Notes: generated from the sequence alone by a model not told the origin. Positions 18,411-27,973 are shown, numbered from the stretch's first letter. The stretch: DNA of 64,000 nt from Nocardiopsis sp. ATB16-24 (GCF_030271535.1 NZ_JASCXJ010000007.1:62001-126000); one strand, 5' to 3'. Translations and numbers: made by a program.

Positions 18411-19079
18411 ATGAACGACGACCCACCTTCCTCATCCGCCTCCCACCGACCCCCGGCACGTCCGCGCCTGGGTATGGCCCAGGGCTCGGCCCCCTGGCTG
18501 TTGCCCGCGCTGGGCGCCGCCGGGGCCGCCGTCCTTTCCGCCCGGGGGTCCCGGGCCCGCACCGCGTTCGCCGTCCCCCTCGTCGCTCTGGCGGCGGGAA
18601 TGACCTGGTTCTTCCGCGACCCCGAGCGGGGACCGGCGACCGGGCGGGTGCTGTCCGCGGCCGACGGCGTCGTCCAGAGCCTCGACCCCCAGCCCGACGG
18701 GCGCATCCGGGTCGCGGTGTTCATGAACCCCCTCAACGTTCACGTCAATCGCGCCCCCCTTGCCGGCGTGGTGACGGGCGTCGAGCACCGCCCGGGCGGT
18801 TTCCGCCCCGCATTCGACAAGGACAGCGAGCGTAATGAACGCGTCATCTGGACCCTTGAAACCGAGATCGGTGAGATCACGGTCGTTCAAATCGCCGGCG
18901 CGATGGTCAGGCGTATCGTCCCGTATCTCGCTGCGGGGCAGAAGGTCGAGCAAGGCGAGAGGATCGGGCTCATCCGGTTCGGGTCCAGGGTCGATGTCTA
19001 CCTTCCGGCCGGTATCGCCCCGGCGGTGGAGATCGGCCAGAAGGTCCGTGCCGGAGAAACCCGTCTTGACGCCGACTGA
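18411..19079 (+). CDS. psd: Phosphatidylserine decarboxylase proenzyme
   Basis: It decarboxylates phosphatidylserine to phosphatidylethanolamine at the membrane. The short (222-aa) type II/archaeal-like form has an N-terminal hydrophobic stretch (SAPWLLPALGAAGAAVLS... VALAAGMTWFFRDP). It also has VAVFMNPLNVHVNRAPLAG, the conserved ERNE and GAMVRRIVPYLAAGQKVEQGERIGLIRFGSRVDVYLP. The serine of RFGSR is the self-cleavage site that becomes the pyruvoyl group. It is followed directly, with overlap, by pssA, so substrate maker and consumer are co-expressed. The start is ATG 18411, with GAAAG upstream. Confidence 0.94.
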   Translation: MNDDPPSSSASHRPPARPRLGMAQGSAPWLLPALGAAGAAVLSARGSRARTAFAVPLVALAAGMTWFFRDPERGPATGRVLSAADGVVQSLDPQPDGRIRVAVFMNPLNVHVNRAPLAGVVTGVEHRPGGFRPAFDKDSERNERVIWTLETEIGEITVVQIAGAMVRRIVPYLAAGQKVEQGERIGLIRFGSRVDVYLPAGIAPAVEIGQKVRAGETRLDAD

Positions 19080-19869
19080 GACGGTGGTGGCGACCGAGGC
19101 GGTCGTCTCCACGACCTCGGAGGAGGGTGCCCCCCGGCTTCGTCTGGGGGTGGCCGACTACCTGACCCTCGGCAACGCCCTGTGCGGTTTCCTGGCGGTG
19201 TGGGCGCTGGTGGCGGCCCAGACCGCGCATGCGGCGACCGGCGCGGTCGGCCCGCTGCCGCGTACGGCCATGGCCACGGTCGTGGGCCTGTTGTTGGTGG
19301 CCGCGGCGCTGGACGTGCTCGATGGCCGGGTGGCCCGCAGACTGGGCGGCAGCGGCATGGGCGCGGAACTGGACAACCTGGCCGACGTGATCAGCTTCGG
19401 GTTCGCCCCGGCGTTCTTCTTCGTCCTGTGGGGCATGCGGATGCAGGAGGCGGGAGGGCTTCCCGTGGCGGCCGGCGGCGCGGTGCTCCTGGCGGTCATC
19501 GTGCGGCTGGCCCGTTTCTCCCGACAGGCGCCGGGCACGAACTACTTCACGGGGCTGCCCTGCCCCTTCGGGGCCATGGCCGTGGTCACGGTGGTGCTGC
19601 TGGACCCGCCTCTGCTCGTGGGCGTGACGGCGGTGCTGCTCATCTCCTGGTTGATGGTGAGCCGGATGGAGTACCCCAAACCGCGTGGCCGTAAGGCCTA
19701 CGCGGTTCTGAGCCTGCTGACGGTCGGGGTCGCCCTCATGGCCGCCTGGGGCATGGGCCTGCCCGCCGGTCAGACGCTCATCTACCTGATGAGCGCCGCC
19801 GTCCTGGGCTTCATCGTCACGATCCCGTTCTACGTCCTGGCGACCCGCCGGGACTCCCGGCGCGGCTGA
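19066..19869 (+). CDS. pssA: CDP-diacylglycerol-serine O-phosphatidyltransferase
   Basis: It makes phosphatidylserine from CDP-diacylglycerol and serine, feeding the Psd enzyme encoded just upstream. The CDP-alcohol phosphotransferase signature is intact: DVLDGRVARRLGGSGMG then ELDNLAD, giving the D-x2-DG-x2-AR-x8-G-x3-D-x3-D pattern. Around it lie about seven to eight membrane segments. The N-terminus has no ATG. TTG 19066 with GGAG nine bases upstream overlaps psd by 14 bases and is chosen. GTG at 19084 or 19087 is the alternative, just after the psd stop. Confidence 0.92.
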   Translation: MTPTETVVATEAVVSTTSEEGAPRLRLGVADYLTLGNALCGFLAVWALVAAQTAHAATGAVGPLPRTAMATVVGLLLVAAALDVLDGRVARRLGGSGMGAELDNLADVISFGFAPAFFFVLWGMRMQEAGGLPVAAGGAVLLAVIVRLARFSRQAPGTNYFTGLPCPFGAMAVVTVVLLDPPLLVGVTAVLLISWLMVSRMEYPKPRGRKAYAVLSLLTVGVALMAAWGMGLPAGQTLIYLMSAAVLGFIVTIPFYVLATRRDSRRG

Positions 19870-19880
19870 GACGCCACCGA

Positions 19881-19924
19881 CGTCGGGTGCCCCCGGAGGG
19901 AGGATCCCTCGGGGGCACCCGACG
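19881..19924. terminator. Terminator between pssA and hemQ
   Basis: A long stem, CGTCGGGTGCCCCCG with CGGGGGCACCCGACG, is extended inside by GAGGG/CCCTC with one bulged G (about 19 pairs, loop AGGAT). It is shared by two convergent operons. Confidence 0.85.
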
Positions 19925-19973
19925 GTGTTCTCTCAGGGGCTCGGCCCCGCCGCGTGCACGGCCGTCAGCCGAT

Positions 19974-20684
19974 TCAGGGCAGGGAGTCGACCAGTTCGGC
20001 GACGCTCTTGCGGCGGCCCGTGTAGAAGGGCACCTCCTCACGGGTGTGCAGGCGGGCCTTGGCGCCACGCAGGTGGCGCATCAGGTCCACGATGCGGTGC
20101 AGTTCGTCGGCCTCGAAGGCGAGCATCCACTCGTAGTCGTTGAGTCCGAAGGAGGACACGGTGTTGGCGCGCACGTCCGGGTAGGGGGCGGCCATGCGAC
20201 CGTGCTCGGCGAGCATCTCGCGGCGCTCGTCGTCGGGCAGCAGGTACCACTCGTAGGAGCGTACGAACGGGTACACGCACACGTACTCCCGGGGCTCCTC
20301 GCCCGCCAGGAAGGCGGGTACGTGGCCGCGGTTGAACTCGGCGGGGCGGTGCAGTCCCACGACCGACCACACCGGGGTGCTGAGCCGGCCGATCCTGGTG
20401 CGGCGGAAGGACGTGTACACGTCCTGGACCCGGTCGGGGGAGTCCCCCACCCACCAGAACATGATGTCGGCGTCGGCGCGCAGTCCCTGGACGTCGTAGC
20501 CGCCACGGGTGGTCACACCCTGCTCCGCGGCCTTGTCCAGGAGCGTGGTCAGCTCGTCGGCCGCCGCGGCGCGGTCGATCCCCTCCAGGCTCTCGACCTT
20601 GAAGACCGACCACATGGGGTAGCGGATGAGCGCGTTGAGATCGGTGCCGTCCTGGCCGGCGGCTTCGTTCTGCTGGTCCGTCAC
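19974..20684 (-). CDS. hemQ: Coproheme decarboxylase (HemQ/ChdC)
   Basis: It converts coproheme to heme b with hydrogen peroxide, the last step of the coproporphyrin-dependent pathway of Gram-positive bacteria. The 236-aa protein belongs to the chlorite-dismutase-like family: [62 protein letters not shown] and [24 protein letters not shown]...PFYTGRR, the last carrying the proximal-heme His region. It starts at a GTG (20684) that overlaps the hemY stop as GTGA, with GGAG upstream. It is therefore translationally coupled to hemY. Confidence 0.95.
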   Translation of the reverse strand: MTDQQNEAAGQDGTDLNALIRYPMWSVFKVESLEGIDRAAAADELTTLLDKAAEQGVTTRGGYDVQGLRADADIMFWWVGDSPDRVQDVYTSFRRTRIGRLSTPVWSVVGLHRPAEFNRGHVPAFLAGEEPREYVCVYPFVRSYEWYLLPDDERREMLAEHGRMAAPYPDVRANTVSSFGLNDYEWMLAFEADELHRIVDLMRHLRGAKARLHTREEVPFYTGRRKSVAELVDSLP

Positions 20685-22147
20685 GGGTTGACTCCTTGTT
20701 GGTTCGTTCCGGCGTCGTCGCCACCGGAGGTGGAGATGTTCGTCCTGAGGGTGTCGACCAGGCGCGCGACCTCCTGGTCCGCGTCGGCGATGCAGGCGGG
20801 AATGCCCACACCGCCGTAGACGGCGCCGCACACCCCCAGGCCCGGGACACGGGCGACGTCCGAGCGCACGCGCTCGACGAGGCCGGCGTGTCCGACGTCG
20901 TACTGCGGCAGCCCGCCGTTCCAGCGGGTGACCCGGGTCTGCACGGGCGTCCCGGACACACCGGTGACCGTGCCCAGGTCGCGCAGGGCGACGCGGGTGA
21001 GCTCCTCGTCGGAGCGTTCGAGGATCCTGTCCTCTCCGAACCTACCGATGGAGCAGCGCAACACCACCAGTTCGTCGCCGGGGTTGGCCCGGGCCAGCTC
21101 CTCGGCGAGCCAGGGCCACTTGTTACTGGAGAAGGTGGCGGCCTTGATGGTGAGCCCCTCCCCCGCGGGGACCAGGAAGCCGCTTCCGACGAGCGGTCCG
21201 GGGAAGGCGGAGGCGGGAAGGGCCATGGTCACCAGGGCCATGTCGGCGTACTCCACGCCCCCCAGTTCGCGTGAGGCCTCGGGGGCGTGTTCGGCGAGCA
21301 GCCGGGAGGCCTCCGAGGCGGGGCAGGCCAGAAGGACGGCGTCGCAGGAGATGCGCTCGTCGTCGTCCAGGTGGACCCGCCACCCCTCGGGAAGGCGTTG
21401 CAGGCCACGGACTCGACGACCCAGGCGCAGGCTGGAGGAGTGACGCTCGGCGAGCTCACCGACGAGCCCGGCCACACCTCCCCGCAGGGAGGCGAAGACC
21501 GGCCCGGGCTTGGTGGGCGCCGCGCCCCCGCCTCCGAGGGCGGCGCGCACGGCGAGCAGCAGGGAGCGGTCGCGGCGGGCCATGGAAGCGATCTGGGGCA
21601 GTGTGGAGTCGAGGGAGAGTCGGTCGGCCCGGCCCGCGTAGACACCGCCCAGAAGCGGCTCCACGAGGCGGTCGACGACCTCCTGTCCCATGCGGGAGCC
21701 CACGTACGCGGCGACGGAGACGTCCCCGTCCACACGGGTGCGCGGCGACACCACGTCCAACCCCGCGCGCAGGGTGCCGGCCCAGGAGAGCACACCGCTG
21801 CGCGCCAGGGCGCGCAGGTCACCGGGCACGCCCATGAGCTGGCCCTTGGGCAGGGAGCGCAGGCGCCCGCGACTGTAGACCGCGGCGCCTCCGGGGCCCG
21901 GATGGACCACACGGTCGTCGAGACCCAACTCACGGAACAGGTCGACGGCCTCGGGCCGTCGGGCCAGCACCGCCTCGGCTCCCGCGTCGACGTCGACCCC
22001 CGCCACCGGCGAGGCGCGCAACTTCCCCCCGGGAACGTCGGCGGTCTCCACCACGGTGGTGGTGAACCCCCGGCCGACAAGGCGGTGAGCGGCGGTCAGT
22101 CCGGAGACCCCGCCTCCGACCACGACGACGTGCGGTGCTTCAGGCAT
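20681..22147 (-). CDS. hemY: Coproporphyrinogen III oxidase (HemY/CgoX)
   Basis: This FAD enzyme oxidises coproporphyrinogen to coproporphyrin III. In older annotation it is protoporphyrinogen oxidase. The 488-aa protein starts with the dinucleotide-binding [18 protein letters not shown], then [13 protein letters not shown] and [19 protein letters not shown]. It ends with the FAD-contacting [21 protein letters not shown]. Its pairing with hemQ indicates the coproporphyrin branch. The start at ATG 22147 has GGAGAC immediately before it. Ferrochelatase and the early heme genes are not in the window apart from hemE. Confidence 0.94.
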   Translation of the reverse strand: MPEAPHVVVVGGGVSGLTAAHRLVGRGFTTTVVETADVPGGKLRASPVAGVDVDAGAEAVLARRPEAVDLFRELGLDDRVVHPGPGGAAVYSRGRLRSLPKGQLMGVPGDLRALARSGVLSWAGTLRAGLDVVSPRTRVDGDVSVAAYVGSRMGQEVVDRLVEPLLGGVYAGRADRLSLDSTLPQIASMARRDRSLLLAVRAALGGGGAAPTKPGPVFASLRGGVAGLVGELAERHSSSLRLGRRVRGLQRLPEGWRVHLDDDERISCDAVLLACPASEASRLLAEHAPEASRELGGVEYADMALVTMALPASAFPGPLVGSGFLVPAGEGLTIKAATFSSNKWPWLAEELARANPGDELVVLRCSIGRFGEDRILERSDEELTRVALRDLGTVTGVSGTPVQTRVTRWNGGLPQYDVGHAGLVERVRSDVARVPGLGVCGAVYGGVGIPACIADADQEVARLVDTLRTNISTSGGDDAGTNQQGVNP

Positions 22148-22313
22148 GTCTCCAGCTTCCCAGATGGCGCGGGTCACAGCGATCCACCGTCCCGCTGGGC
22201 GCCCGATGTCCTGGATGGGGCCCTCCGGGACGGGACGTGACGGGGGAAGACACCGTTGCGAGGTCGTTACCACCGGCGCACAACGGGCACGGCCCCGCAT
22301 GCGTCGAAGGGTC

Positions 22314-23348
22314 ATGTCCACCACAGCGTTCCCCCCGCCCCACCGCGTCATCCGGGTGGTGTCCTCCATGGCCCTGGCCGCTCTGCTGGCCACGGCGTGT
22401 GGTTCCTCCCTCCGGTCCGAAGGCTCCGCGGCCGACGAGCCGGCGGCCCACTCCCCTCAGACCGGGTACCACGCCGTTCCGGAGGACGGCGCCGCCGGAG
22501 AGCGGACCGGGGAGTCCGGGCCGGAGGGCGGCGCCTCGGTCGACTCCGAGGTGGAGGTCGGGGATCGGCGACTGGTGCACACCGCCGACATGACGGTCCG
22601 GGTCGAGGACGTGACGGAGGCGGTCGACCAGGCCAAGAGGCTGACGATCGACGCGGACGGCTACATCGCCCACGAGACCCTCTCCACTCCCCGGGGCGGC
22701 ACGCCCGCGGGTTCGTTGACGTTGCGCGTGCCGAGCGAACGCTACGAGGAGGTGTTGGAGGACCTGGCCGAGCTGGGCGACCGGTCGAACCTGGAGCGTT
22801 CGGTCGAGGACGTCACCGAGGAGATCGCGGACGTCGAGAGCCGCGTGGAGTCGGCCGAGACCGCTCTGGAGACACTGCGGGGCTATCTGGAGGAGGCCGA
22901 GAACGTCGACGACCTGCTACGGGTGGAGAACGAGATCCAGACCAGACAAGCGGAACTGGAGGCGTTCCAGGCACGTCTGGAGACGCTGCGCGACCAGACG
23001 TCGTACTCGACGGTGCACCTGACCTTGAGCCCCCCGGAGACGTATGTGGAGGAGCCCGCGAACGACCCGATCGGATTCCTGGGCGGACTGGAACGCGGTT
23101 GGCGGGCCCTGGTCGCCCTCGGTGAGGGTGTCGCCGCGGTCGCGGGTTGGCTGTCACCCTTCGTGGTGACCGTCGTCGTGCTGGGCGCGGGACCCCTGTG
23201 GTGGTACCGCGCGCGAAGGAGGGCACGCCCCGCCCACGAGGGCTCCCCGTCCGGACGTGGCGGGCCCGAAACCGAGGAGGAGACGGGGAACGGGAAGGCC
23301 GTGCCCTCCGAGGGGGCCGGGAGGAAGGCTCCCGAGGACCGGGGATAG
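22314..23348 (+). CDS. DUF4349 lipoprotein with coiled coil
   Basis: The product is 344 aa. The signal peptide ends in a lipobox (ALLATACGSS), predicting lipidation at about C25. A DUF4349 core follows: RLVHTADMTVRVEDVTEAVDQAKRL, GGYIAHE-like strand, LTLRVPSERYEEVLEDLAELG. A long coiled coil spans about residues 165-225 (VEDVTEEIADVESRVESAE, LEEAENVDDLLRVENEIQTRQAELEAFQARLETL), then a C-terminal membrane helix (GWLSPFVVTVVVLGAGPLWWY) and an acidic tail. The membrane helix plus lipid would anchor both ends. The role is unknown. It lies between hemY and hemE on the opposite strand. GAAGGG precedes the ATG. Confidence 0.88.
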   Translation: MSTTAFPPPHRVIRVVSSMALAALLATACGSSLRSEGSAADEPAAHSPQTGYHAVPEDGAAGERTGESGPEGGASVDSEVEVGDRRLVHTADMTVRVEDVTEAVDQAKRLTIDADGYIAHETLSTPRGGTPAGSLTLRVPSERYEEVLEDLAELGDRSNLERSVEDVTEEIADVESRVESAETALETLRGYLEEAENVDDLLRVENEIQTRQAELEAFQARLETLRDQTSYSTVHLTLSPPETYVEEPANDPIGFLGGLERGWRALVALGEGVAAVAGWLSPFVVTVVVLGAGPLWWYRARRRARPAHEGSPSGRGGPETEEETGNGKAVPSEGAGRKAPEDRG

Positions 23349-23351
23349 CCG

Positions 23352-23388
23352 CGCGGTGCCCGGCCCCGCTGCGGGGTCGGGCACCGCG
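23352..23388. terminator. Bidirectional terminator between the DUF4349 gene and hemE
   Basis: A 15-16-bp stem (GCGGTGCCCGGCCCC with GGGGTCGGGCACCGC, one G-T pair) begins three bases after the lipoprotein stop. Confidence 0.8.
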
Positions 23389-23439
23389 GAGAGGGCGGGA
23401 GGCGTGTGAGGCCCGTGATGGAGTACGGACCGTTCCGCC

Positions 23440-24471
23440 TCAGCGGGCGCTCTGCTCGTGCACGAACTCGGTGAGACGTTGGAGCATGTCCGGGTCGGTG
23501 GTCGGCAGCACTCCGTGCCCGAGGTTGAAGACGTGCCCCTCGGCCGCCTCTGCTCGGGAAAGGATGTCGCGGGTGCGCTCGGCGACGACCTCCCACGGGG
23601 CGAACAGGGTCGCCGGGTCCAGGTTGCCCTGGAGGGCGACACCCGGTCGCACGCGTTGGGCCGCCTCGTCCAACGGCACACGCCAGTCCACGCCCACCAC
23701 GTCGGCACCGGCCTCGCCGAGCAGGCCCAGCAACTCTCCGGTACCCACACCGAAGTGGATGCGCGGCACCTCGTACTCGCCGAGCTGATCGAAGATCCAC
23801 GAGGAGTAGGGCAGGACCGAGGCCCGATAGTCCTCGGCGCTCAAGGCGCCCACCCAGGAGTCGAAGAGCTGGACGGCGCTGGCGCCGGCCTCGATCTGGG
23901 TGCGCAGGAAGCCCAGCGCGATGGTGGCGAGGCGACGCATCAGCTCGTCCCACAGCTCGGGCTCGCCGTACATGATCGCCTTGGTGTGTTCGTGGTTCTT
24001 GGACGGGCCGCCCTCGATGAGGTAGGAGGCCAGGGTGAAGGGAGCGCCCGCGAAGCCGATCAGGGGTTTGTCACCCAACTCGCCGACCAGCTGGCCCACG
24101 GCCTCGGTCACGTAGGGCAGATCGTCGGGCTCGATCTCGCGCAGTCGCTTGACACCGGCCGCCTCCCGGATGGGTTCGGCCACCACGGGACCGATCCCGG
24201 GCTTGATGTCGAGGTCGATGCCGATGGCCTTGAGCGGGACGACGATGTCGCTGAAGAAGATCGCGGCGTCGACGTCGTAGCGGCGCACCGGCTGCATCGT
24301 GATCTCGGTGATCATGTCCGGGCGCGCGCAGGCTTCGAGCATCGGCACGTCGGCACGGACCCGTCGGTACTCGGGCAGGGAGCGCCCGGCCTGGCGCATG
24401 AACCACACCGGGGTGTGGCTCACCGGAAGGCGCCGGCAGGCGCGAAGGAATGGAGAATCTTGCAGGGTCAC
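23440..24471 (-). CDS. hemE: Uroporphyrinogen decarboxylase
   Basis: It decarboxylates the four acetate side chains of uroporphyrinogen III to coproporphyrinogen III, the substrate of HemY. The 343-aa protein has the family signatures PVWFMRQAGRSLPEYR at the N-terminus, FFSDIVVPLKAIGIDLD, GFAGAPFTLASYLIEGG, FDSWVGALS and QGNLDP...NLGHGV near the end. The GTG at 24471 directly follows GAAGG, leaving no normal spacing, but no other start fits the conserved N-terminus. It is divergent from the DUF3000 gene. Confidence 0.95.
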   Translation of the reverse strand: MTLQDSPFLRACRRLPVSHTPVWFMRQAGRSLPEYRRVRADVPMLEACARPDMITEITMQPVRRYDVDAAIFFSDIVVPLKAIGIDLDIKPGIGPVVAEPIREAAGVKRLREIEPDDLPYVTEAVGQLVGELGDKPLIGFAGAPFTLASYLIEGGPSKNHEHTKAIMYGEPELWDELMRRLATIALGFLRTQIEAGASAVQLFDSWVGALSAEDYRASVLPYSSWIFDQLGEYEVPRIHFGVGTGELLGLLGEAGADVVGVDWRVPLDEAAQRVRPGVALQGNLDPATLFAPWEVVAERTRDILSRAEAAEGHVFNLGHGVLPTTDPDMLQRLTEFVHEQSAR

Positions 24472-24777
24472 CCTTCGATCGTGCCATGCCCTCGCCGGTG
24501 CTCCCACTCGGATCGCCGTATCGCCGGCTCCACCGCCTTCCACCGCCGCCCCGCCGCCACCGGGCCCTGATCACCGAAACCCCGTGCCCGACGGCGGAGC
24601 GATCCCAAGATCATCACAAAACACCGACACGCCGGGCGAACTCCGTCCAGGGCGGCGTGACTCGTGCCACGGTCGTCTGCGTGCCCACCATCGTGCCTGT
24701 GGCGGGGAGGCGGAGCATGCCCAGGCGATCCCCGCCCAGACGTGAATCACCACAGAACGAAGGCTGACGTTTCCACC
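24472..24777. other. Divergent intergenic region hemE/DUF3000
   Basis: These 306 bases hold no supported gene and no clear palindrome. Promoters for both neighbours must lie here, but I cannot place boxes with confidence. Confidence 0.5.
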
Positions 24778-25353
24778 ATGCCCGATGTCGGTAACGCCGA
24801 GGACGCCAACGAGACGTTCCGGCGAGCGGTCGAGGCCCTGCGCTCTCCCCTCCTGCGCCCCGAGATCACCGTTCGGGAGATCCCCGCCCCCCAACGGCTG
24901 GCTCCCCACTCCGCCGCCGTCTCGGCCGAGGTGACCGTGCAGGGCGAGGAGGTCGCCTGGGGGCGGCTCATCGTGCTCTACGATCCCGAGGACACCCGCG
25001 ACTGGCCGGGGCCGTTCCGTGTGGTCTGCCAGGTCAACTCCGAACTGGAGTCGGAGATCGCGAGCGATCCGTTGCTCGGACCGGTGGCCTGGAGTTGGCT
25101 GACCGACGCCTTGGAGGCCAACGACGCCGCCCACCACACCCTCAGCGGCACCGTCACCCGGGCCACCACCGAGGGTTTCGGCACCAAGGCCGACCAGGGG
25201 TCCACCACCGAGGTGGAGATGCGCGCCTCGTGGACGCCGGAGTCCGACGACCTGGCCGGACACGTCAACGCGTGGTCCGCTCTCCTGGCCTCCGCGGCGG
25301 GGCTACCTCCTCAGGACGTCACCGACATCGGCAGGCAACGCTCCCGTCCCTGA
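24778..25353 (+). CDS. DUF3000 family protein
   Basis: The product is a 191-aa cytoplasmic protein with the actinobacterial DUF3000 pattern (AVEALRSPLLRPEITVREIPAPQRLAPHSAAVSAEV, GRLIVLYDPEDTRDWPGPFRVVCQV, DPLLGPVAWSWLTDALE). The family is nearly always found between hemE and ribonuclease D in actinobacteria, as here, but no function is known. The ATG at 24778 has no good ribosome site. GTG 24742 is an alternative in the same frame. It is probably co-transcribed with rnd, 67 bases downstream. Confidence 0.88.
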   Translation: MPDVGNAEDANETFRRAVEALRSPLLRPEITVREIPAPQRLAPHSAAVSAEVTVQGEEVAWGRLIVLYDPEDTRDWPGPFRVVCQVNSELESEIASDPLLGPVAWSWLTDALEANDAAHHTLSGTVTRATTEGFGTKADQGSTTEVEMRASWTPESDDLAGHVNAWSALLASAAGLPPQDVTDIGRQRSRP

Positions 25354-25420
25354 CCTTCGCGGGGTCGGTCCGGCGCGGTCCGGATCCGTGTTCGGTGGCG
25401 ACAGCGCATACCGTAGTGAT

Positions 25421-26683
25421 GTGGCGAACGCGTTGAACTCCAAGACAGAATCCCGCGACGCAGGCAAGGACGACGCTGAAGGGGCCCCACTGCTGCGGGA
25501 GCCGCGCGAGGGCCTGCCCGAGGTCACCTCCGACCCCGACGCGCTGGCCGGTGTGGCCTCCGCGTTCTCTGCCGGCAGCGGTCCCGTGGCGATGGACGCC
25601 GAACGTGCCTCCGGTTACCGGTACGGACAGCGGGCCTACCTGGTGCAGTTGCGCCGCGAGGGGTCGGGGACGGCGTTGATCGACCCCGTCACCTGCCAGG
25701 ACCTGGGCAAGCTGAGCGAGACCGTGGCCGGAGCCGAGGTGGTGCTGCACGCGGCGCACCAGGACCTGCCCTGTCTGTACGAACTGAACCTGCGCCCTCG
25801 ACGTCTCTTCGACACCGAACTGGCCGGTCGACTGTTGGGTTACCCGCGGGTCGGCCTGGGTTTCATGGTGGAGCGGGTCCTGAACATCCGGCTGGCCAAG
25901 GAGCACTCGGCCGTGGACTGGTCCCAGCGCCCCCTGCCCGAGGACTGGTTGCGCTACGCCGCGCTGGACGTGGAGGTCCTCGTCGAGTTGCGCGACGCCC
26001 TGGAGCTCGAACTGGAGGAGACCGGCAAGCTGGAGTGGGCCAGGGAGGAGTTCGAGGCCGTCCTGGCCGCACCGCCGAAGGAGCCCCGACCCGATCCCTG
26101 GCGCCGTACCTCGGGTATGCACCGTGTGCGCAACCAGCGCGCCCTGGCCGTGGTCCGCGAGCTGTGGTACGAGCGTGACCGCATAGCCCGGGAGCGGGAC
26201 ATCTCACCCGGCCGCGTGTTGCCGGACGCGGCGATCGTGGAGGCGGCCACGACCATGCCGCGCACCACCGCGGAGCTGGCCGACATCCGCCAGTTCGGCA
26301 TCAAGTTGGCACGGCGTTACCTGACCACGTGGATCAAGGCGATCAACCGCACCCGCGACATGCCCCAGGCCGACCTCCCTCGGCCCAACGCCCCGGGTGA
26401 CGGCCCTCCCCCGGTGAACCGGTGGTCCGACAGGGCCCCGGACGCGGCGCTTCGGTTGGAGGCGGCCAAGGCCACGGTCGCGGGGATCGCCGAGGACGTC
26501 GTGATGCCGACCGAGAACCTGCTGCTGCCGGACGCGGTACGCCGCCTGGCGTGGGCGCCGCCCAAGAACGTGGACCCCGACACCGTGGGGGCCTTCCTCC
26601 GGGAGCGCGGGGCCCGCGAGTGGCAGATACGCCTGACCGCCGAGCCTTTGGCCACCGCTCTGCACGAGGCTGAGAAGGGGTAA
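25421..26683 (+). CDS. rnd: Ribonuclease D-like 3'-5' exonuclease with HRDC domain
   Basis: The enzyme trims RNA 3' ends. The 420-aa protein has the DEDDy exonuclease motifs: PVAMDAERASGYRYGQRAYLVQL (Exo I), VLHAAHQDLPCL (Exo II) and YAALDVEVLVEL (Exo III with its tyrosine). An HRDC domain follows near residues 235-310 (VRNQRALAVVRELWYERDRIARERD), and then a second helical region. The GTG at 25421 follows TACCGT by about 10 bases and has no ribosome site, so a leaderless message is possible. The TAA stop is embedded in the terminator stem. Confidence 0.92.
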   Translation: MANALNSKTESRDAGKDDAEGAPLLREPREGLPEVTSDPDALAGVASAFSAGSGPVAMDAERASGYRYGQRAYLVQLRREGSGTALIDPVTCQDLGKLSETVAGAEVVLHAAHQDLPCLYELNLRPRRLFDTELAGRLLGYPRVGLGFMVERVLNIRLAKEHSAVDWSQRPLPEDWLRYAALDVEVLVELRDALELELEETGKLEWAREEFEAVLAAPPKEPRPDPWRRTSGMHRVRNQRALAVVRELWYERDRIARERDISPGRVLPDAAIVEAATTMPRTTAELADIRQFGIKLARRYLTTWIKAINRTRDMPQADLPRPNAPGDGPPPVNRWSDRAPDAALRLEAAKATVAGIAEDVVMPTENLLLPDAVRRLAWAPPKNVDPDTVGAFLRERGAREWQIRLTAEPLATALHEAEKG

Positions 26684-26693
26684 TTTTTACCCC
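26677..26693 (+). terminator. AT-rich hairpin containing the rnd stop codon
   Basis: GGGGTAA-TTT-TTACCCC is a perfect 7-bp stem, and the TAA of the left arm is the rnd stop. A second structure, C7 against G6 with flanking CCA/TGG, lies at about 26730-26751. Confidence 0.65.
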
Positions 26694-26879
26694 CGTATGA
26701 CACAATCAACCTAGGCGTGACTGAACTCACCACCCCCCCAGGGGGGTTGGTACCTGTTCCGCAGTGCTCTGTCCGATTAAGTTATAGAAATGTGCCCTGG
26801 CGTTCCGGGGCACTGTGTTCGTACGACGGGTGTTGTCACCGCGGGCCATCGAGCCGCGGTGCGTGATCAGGGGAAAGTG

Positions 26880-27923
26880 GTGAGTGTGCTGTCGTTCTGG
26901 CGCGCGTTGCTGCGCGAGACCGGGCTGAAGGGTGCGGTCAGGCCCCGTTCGGCCGACGCCCCTGCGTCCTCGCGTGAAGAACATCCCGCGAAGCAGCCGA
27001 CCGAGGTGCCCGTTCCGAGCCCGACACCGGCGGGCGGCGCGATCACCGAACCGCTGTCCCTGTCGGAGGAACGGGGCGAGACGGCGATCGCCCAGGCTTC
27101 CGCGACCAGGACGGCCGAACCGGACGGAGCGTCCGTTCCCGTGCCCACCTCGGGGATGAGGGCGGTCTCCCTCGAACGGACCCTGCGGTCGCTGGTGGAG
27201 CGGCTCGGGACCGAGCATCCGGACACGATCACCGCACGCAACAACCTGGCGACCAAGTACGCGCAGATGGGTCGTCGCCAGGCGGCCGTGCAGCAGTTCG
27301 AGCTGGCCCTGGCCGAGGCGGTGGAGGTCTTCGGGGACGAGCATCCCCGTACCGAGATCATTCGCGAGAACCTGGCCTGGGCCTACGAGGACGCCGGACG
27401 CCCCGAGGACGCCGTGAAGCAGTGGGAGGTGCTGCTGCGCGAGCGCGAACGCCAGTTCGGCCCGGCCGACGAGGACACCGTCGAGGCGCGCATACGCCTG
27501 GCCGTCTGCTACCGGCGCAGCGGACGTCTGGACGCGGCCGTGGTGCACTATGAGCGGGCCATCGACGACGTCTCCTCCACCGAGCAGCGCGAGGACCTGC
27601 GGTTGGGGTTGAGCGCGGCACAGAGCATGTCCGGACGTTACGACGACGCGATCGCGCAACTGCGGATGGTGTTGGCCGGCAGGCGCCGCCGGCTTGGCAA
27701 GAGCCATCTGGACACGTTGACGGTCCACCACCGTCTGGGGCGCGCCTACACCCAGGCCGGCCGGATCGACGAGGCCGTGGAGGTGCTGCGCGACGCCTAC
27801 CGGGCGGCGATGAACTCCTTCGGCGACCCGGAGGTGCGGCGCCTGACCCTGCGGATGCGCCGCGACCTGGCGGGGGCCTACAACGCGGCCGGCCGTCACC
27901 GTGAGGCCAACGCGCTGTTGTAG
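26880..27923 (+). CDS. Tetratricopeptide-repeat protein
   Basis: The product is 347 aa. After a short hydrophobic N-terminus (LSFWRALLRETGLKGAV) comes a Pro/Ala/Glu-rich linker of about 80 residues, then five to six TPR units of the kinesin-light-chain type. Examples are ERLGTEHPDTITARNNLATKYAQMGRRQAAVQQFELAL, RTEIIRENLAWAYEDAGRPEDAVKQWE, LDTLTVHHRLGRAYTQAGRIDEAVEVL and DLAGAYNAAGRHREANALL. Such repeats bind proteins. No enzyme domain is present. The GTG at 26880 is preceded by AGGGGAAA. GTG 26877 and 26886 are possible. Partner unknown. Confidence 0.85.
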   Translation: MSVLSFWRALLRETGLKGAVRPRSADAPASSREEHPAKQPTEVPVPSPTPAGGAITEPLSLSEERGETAIAQASATRTAEPDGASVPVPTSGMRAVSLERTLRSLVERLGTEHPDTITARNNLATKYAQMGRRQAAVQQFELALAEAVEVFGDEHPRTEIIRENLAWAYEDAGRPEDAVKQWEVLLRERERQFGPADEDTVEARIRLAVCYRRSGRLDAAVVHYERAIDDVSSTEQREDLRLGLSAAQSMSGRYDDAIAQLRMVLAGRRRRLGKSHLDTLTVHHRLGRAYTQAGRIDEAVEVLRDAYRAAMNSFGDPEVRRLTLRMRRDLAGAYNAAGRHREANALL

Positions 27924-27942
27924 AGCGGCGCACGGCGCCCTG

Positions 27943-27973
27943 GGCCGGGGACGCGAGGGCGTCCCCGGCCTTT
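27943..27973 (+). terminator. Terminator after the TPR gene
   Basis: GGCCGGGGACGC (27943-27954), loop GAGG, GCGTCCCCGGCC (27959-27970), then TTTC: a 12-bp perfect stem. Confidence 0.85.
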
